Positions 33,267 through 33,398 of a stretch of DNA of 33,398 nucleotides are shown piece after piece. Position 1 is the stretch's first letter, and each line of letters begins with the position of its first letter. The position numbers were made by a program, and so were the translations under genes. This stretch comes from Bryobacterales bacterium (GTDB taxonomy: Bacteria > Acidobacteriota > Terriglobia > Bryobacterales > Bryobacteraceae): positions 1 to 33,398 of the forward strand of contig JAEHDI010000533.1 of the NCBI GenBank assembly GCA_016880505.1. Reading direction: 5' to 3'. The notes beneath the pieces are model-generated. The model was not told the origin of the DNA, did not search any database, and saw only the letters and a list, made by a program, of their open reading frames with translations.

Positions 33267-33398
33267 TCACCGGAAGTTCTCCACCAGCATCAGGTCGTGC
33301 CCGATTTCATCGAATTGAGGGTACAGAATCCAGCGACCGTCCGGAGAGACGGAAAGGGCGGAGTGGTCCCATGGCTTCTCAATCTGCATCACTTCTGT
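33267..33398 (-). CDS. C-terminal end of a PD40/WD40-like propeller protein (partial)
   Basis: The minus-strand frame is open from the right edge to a TGA at 33269-33267 and encodes 43 residues. The blade SVSPDGRWILYPQFDEIG and the ending DLMLVENFR are typical of the last WD40-like PD40 repeat in large Acidobacteriota proteins. These join a propeller to a protein-kinase or winged-helix DNA-binding N-terminus. The N-terminal part lies outside the window, so its type is not known. Confidence 0.8.
   Translation of the reverse strand, partial: TEVMQIEKPWDHSALSVSPDGRWILYPQFDEIGHDLMLVENFR

Overview
The window is GC-rich, densely coded bacterial DNA with no rRNA, tRNA, CRISPR array, insertion sequence or prophage that I could see. 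The gene set points to an Acidobacteriota member, most likely of the Solibacter/Bryobacter type. Pointers are a carboxypeptidase-regulatory/TonB outer-membrane protein, Tat-exported Gfo/Idh/MocA and LarA-like enzymes, a truncated PD40 propeller ending in DLMLVENFR, a SYLF protein and an orphan Flp pilin. The taxonomy is inferred from gene character only. All proteins were identified by reading motifs, without database searches.

Layout, left to right. 1-2806 holds ada (alkylation repair) and a Tat-exported Gfo/Idh/MocA oxidoreductase. 2850-5342 holds a divergent pair: a PurF-type amidophosphoribosyltransferase homologue whose glutaminase active site is missing, and a GMP synthase that consists only of the ATP pyrophosphatase and dimerisation parts. 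5413-9196 holds a TonB-type receptor followed immediately by a SYLF lipid-binding protein on the minus strand, and a divergent exported protein of unknown function.

9183-19210 is one long minus-strand series, read from right to left: rimP, nusA, infB, ylxP, rbfA, apbE, hemE, hemH, hemY. The translation/transcription genes run directly into a flavinylation gene and the last three haem genes, with ATGA overlaps or gaps of a few bases from rbfA onward. A perfect TATAAT and then a terminator-like hairpin lie in the rimP leader, suggesting attenuation of the operon that encodes NusA. The ferrochelatase resembles the short Bacillus (coproporphyrin) form.

19324-25452 holds a solitary nuoB, malQ (GH77) and a 1022-residue GAF-PAS-PAS-GAF-GGDEF-EAL signalling protein, followed by a short intergenic stretch with three hairpins and a T-rich terminator that may be a small RNA. 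25595-27642 is a coupled minus-strand pair of a ManA-like cupin and a tagatose-3-epimerase-type enzyme. 27886-29865 encodes a large secreted protein with a C-terminal Ig-like domain. 29923-31269 encodes a Tat-exported LarA-like (nickel-pincer) enzyme. A perfect 7-3-7 palindrome lies between it and a small Flp pilin. The window closes with udk, a methyltransferase and the C-terminal 43 residues of a PD40-type propeller protein.

The most unusual items are the glutaminase-dead PurF homologue beside a glutaminase-less GMP synthase, the rimP-nusA leader hairpin, the fusion of translation and haem operons, the Tat-exported LarA homologue with a complete cofactor-binding residue set, and the structured intergenic RNA candidate.
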